Assembly (NCBI GenBank): GCA_002395605.1
Contig: DGXO01000075.1
Coordinates: forward strand, 1-6,615
Reading direction: 5' to 3'
Length of the DNA: 6,615 bases
Origin: Bacteroidales bacterium UBA4230
Lineage (GTDB): Bacteria; Bacteroidota; Bacteroidia; Bacteroidales; UBA932
In this document: piece after piece, positions 5,428 to 6,615 of the stretch
How the letters are laid out: every line of letters begins with the position of its first letter
How positions within the stretch are numbered: position 1 is the first letter of the stretch
Notes under the pieces: model-generated
Told to the model about the DNA's origin: nothing
What the model saw: the letters and a program-made list of their open reading frames with translations, nothing else
Databases searched by the model: none
Translations under genes and position numbers: made by a program

Positions 5428-6312
5428 ATGAGAATACCAGAATCAGAACTTATAATCAACTCCGACGGCTCCGTTTTCCACCTTCACCTGAAACCGGAAC
5501 ATCTGGCCGACAACGTCATCATGATGGGAGATCCCGGCCGCGTGGACATGCTCTCGGAGTACCTCACGGACATCGAGTGCAGGAATGCATCCCGTGAGTT
5601 CGTGTCCGTTACCGGAAAATATAACGGAAAGCGCATCACGGCTCTCTCCCACGGCATCGGCCCGGACAACATAGACATTGTCATGACTGAGCTGGACGCC
5701 CTTGCAAACGTGAATTTTGAGACCCGTGAGGTAAATCCCGTTCACCGCAGCCTCAATATCCTCAGGATTGGCACCTCTGGCGCCCTTCACGCGGATATTC
5801 CGCTTGGAAGTTACGTCCTGTCCCACATCTCCGTGGGCTTTGACGGCGTCATGAACTGGTACGGAAACCGTGAGAAGGTTACCATCCCCGCCGTTGAGGA
5901 GGCCTTCAAAAAGCACATGAACTGGGCGCCCGTCCTTCCTTCACCTTACTTTGTGAAGGCATCTCCCAAGATCATAGACATCATGAAGGACGTTACCGTC
6001 AAGGGCGTTACAATTTCGGCCTGCGGTTTCTACGGCCCTCAGGGTAGGGTTGTCCGCGTACCCCTTGCAATGCCCCATATGCTTGAGGACATTGAGAGCT
6101 TCCGCTTCACAGAGGCCGGTGAAGACTACCGCATTACCAACTTCGAGATGGAGAGCTCACCTCTTGCAGGCCTTGCCGCCCACCTTGGCCACAATGCCAG
6201 CACCGTTTGCTGCATCATAGCCAACCGCTATCTCCAGAGCTCCAACCCGGACTACAAACCCGCAATCCGGGGTCTTGTGGAACTCAGCCTTGACCGCATG
6301 TCAAGACTCTAA
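5428..6312 (+). CDS. udp: Uridine phosphorylase (PNP/UDP family)
   Basis: Predicted to split uridine with phosphate into uracil and ribose-1-phosphate in cytoplasmic pyrimidine salvage. The 294 residues show the family motifs in order: GDPGR (34-38, phosphate), GIGPDNIDIV (76-85), RIGTSGAL (113-120, phosphate and ribose), FYGPQGR (201-207) and NFEMESS (238-244, ribose-binding Glu-Met-Glu). Gln205 and Arg207 keep the Q-x-R spacing that holds uracil in E. coli uridine phosphorylase (Gln166, Arg168), which favours uridine over purine nucleosides. It is about 40 residues longer than the E. coli enzyme, partly at the N-terminus (PESELIINSDGSVFHL). The ATG at 5428 is chosen because it follows the promoter; an upstream GTG at 5371 would place the promoter inside the gene. 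Its TAA overlaps the stop of the convergent gene. Confidence 0.88.
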   Translation: MRIPESELIINSDGSVFHLHLKPEHLADNVIMMGDPGRVDMLSEYLTDIECRNASREFVSVTGKYNGKRITALSHGIGPDNIDIVMTELDALANVNFETREVNPVHRSLNILRIGTSGALHADIPLGSYVLSHISVGFDGVMNWYGNREKVTIPAVEEAFKKHMNWAPVLPSPYFVKASPKIIDIMKDVTVKGVTISACGFYGPQGRVVRVPLAMPHMLEDIESFRFTEAGEDYRITNFEMESSPLAGLAAHLGHNASTVCCIIANRYLQSSNPDYKPAIRGLVELSLDRMSRL

Positions 6313-6615
6313 ATCGCCAACATAATATCGTTTAGCAGGCCGCCGGCAGTTTGTCTTGTTCCGGCGCCTGCTCCTTGTATAAGCATGGGTGAAGGGTAGT
6401 CGCCGGTTGTAATCATGATGGCATTGTCCGTGCCCCTGAGGCCATACAGGGGGCTTTCCGGGCCCACTTCCTGGAGGCCCACGGCCGCGTGGCCTTCGGC
6501 ATCGACGGATGCTACGTACCTCAACTTGAAGCCCTTGGCGGCGGCAGCGGCATAGCGTTTTTCCATATCTTGGGGAATGGGCTCCAGGGTTACCTGGGAC
6601 TCTTCCAGCGGAATG
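6309..6615 (-). CDS. thrA: Homoserine dehydrogenase C-terminus, probably bifunctional aspartokinase-homoserine dehydrogenase (5' truncated)
   Basis: About 100 C-terminal residues are visible; the frame stays open to the right edge, so the start is outside. Homoserine dehydrogenase reduces aspartate semialdehyde to homoserine with NAD(P)H on the way to threonine and methionine. The visible part matches the end of E. coli ThrA in order: KRYAAAAAKGFKLRYVASVD (like ARVAKARDEGKVLRYVGNID), SPLYGLRGTDNAI (like DPLFKVKNGENAL), then PSPMLIQGAGAGTRQTAGG (like PLPLVLRGYGAGNDVTAAG) and a final short helix. It ends there without the C-terminal ACT domain of many stand-alone homoserine dehydrogenases, which favours the fused ThrA type. 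The aspartokinase half cannot be seen. It converges on the uridine phosphorylase gene with a 4-base overlap. Confidence 0.82.
   Translation of the reverse strand, partial: IPLEESQVTLEPIPQDMEKRYAAAAAKGFKLRYVASVDAEGHAAVGLQEVGPESPLYGLRGTDNAIMITTGDYPSPMLIQGAGAGTRQTAGGLLNDIMLAI

Noticed and set aside
6289..6305. CTTGAC-CGCAT-GTCAAG hairpin just before the uridine phosphorylase stop
   Set aside because: Only a 6-bp stem, entirely coding and with no T tract on either side; too weak to call a terminator.
1..6615. CRISPR arrays, tRNA or rRNA genes, insertion sequences, riboswitches
   Set aside because: No repeated spacer units, cloverleaf-like segments, transposase motifs or long leaders were seen. 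Coding sequence fills almost the whole window.

Overview
The window looks like a piece of a chromosome from a Bacteroidota bacterium, most likely a Bacteroidales member with a moderately GC-rich genome. The evidence is an S46-family dipeptidyl-peptidase, Bacteroidales-like forms of RF2, nicotinate phosphoribosyltransferase and uridine phosphorylase, the lack of Shine-Dalgarno sequences, and promoters of the Bacteroidota type (TTTG at -33, TAnnTTTG at -7). Nothing points to a mobile element, prophage, CRISPR array or RNA gene. It is very compact core chromosome: the longest gene-free stretch is 47 bases.

Left block, plus strand (1-2731): the last codons of an unidentified gene overlap the prfB (RF2) start as ATGA, and pncB (nicotinate phosphoribosyltransferase, NAD salvage) starts 10 bases after prfB ends. 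This reads as one transcription unit. Middle block: a minus-strand S46 dipeptidyl-peptidase with a signal peptide (2728-4695) meets pncB tail to tail with a 4-base overlap, inside a perfect 9-bp inverted repeat. It is transcribed divergently from a peptide deformylase (4736-5380) that, unusually, starts with a lipoprotein-type signal sequence. The 40-base gap between them carries two interleaved promoters. Right block: a uridine phosphorylase (5428-6312) has its own well-formed promoter, whose -33 element overlaps the deformylase stop codon. It meets tail to tail, again with a 4-base overlap, the end of a minus-strand homoserine dehydrogenase, probably the bifunctional aspartokinase-homoserine dehydrogenase ThrA, which runs off the right edge.

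The genes mostly serve separate housekeeping roles: translation termination, NAD salvage, pyrimidine salvage and aspartate-family amino acid synthesis. The possible new biology is the central divergent pair. A deformylase predicted to be exported is paired with a periplasmic exopeptidase that needs a free N-terminal amine. This suggests, as a hypothesis only, an envelope route that unmasks N-formyl peptides and then degrades them.
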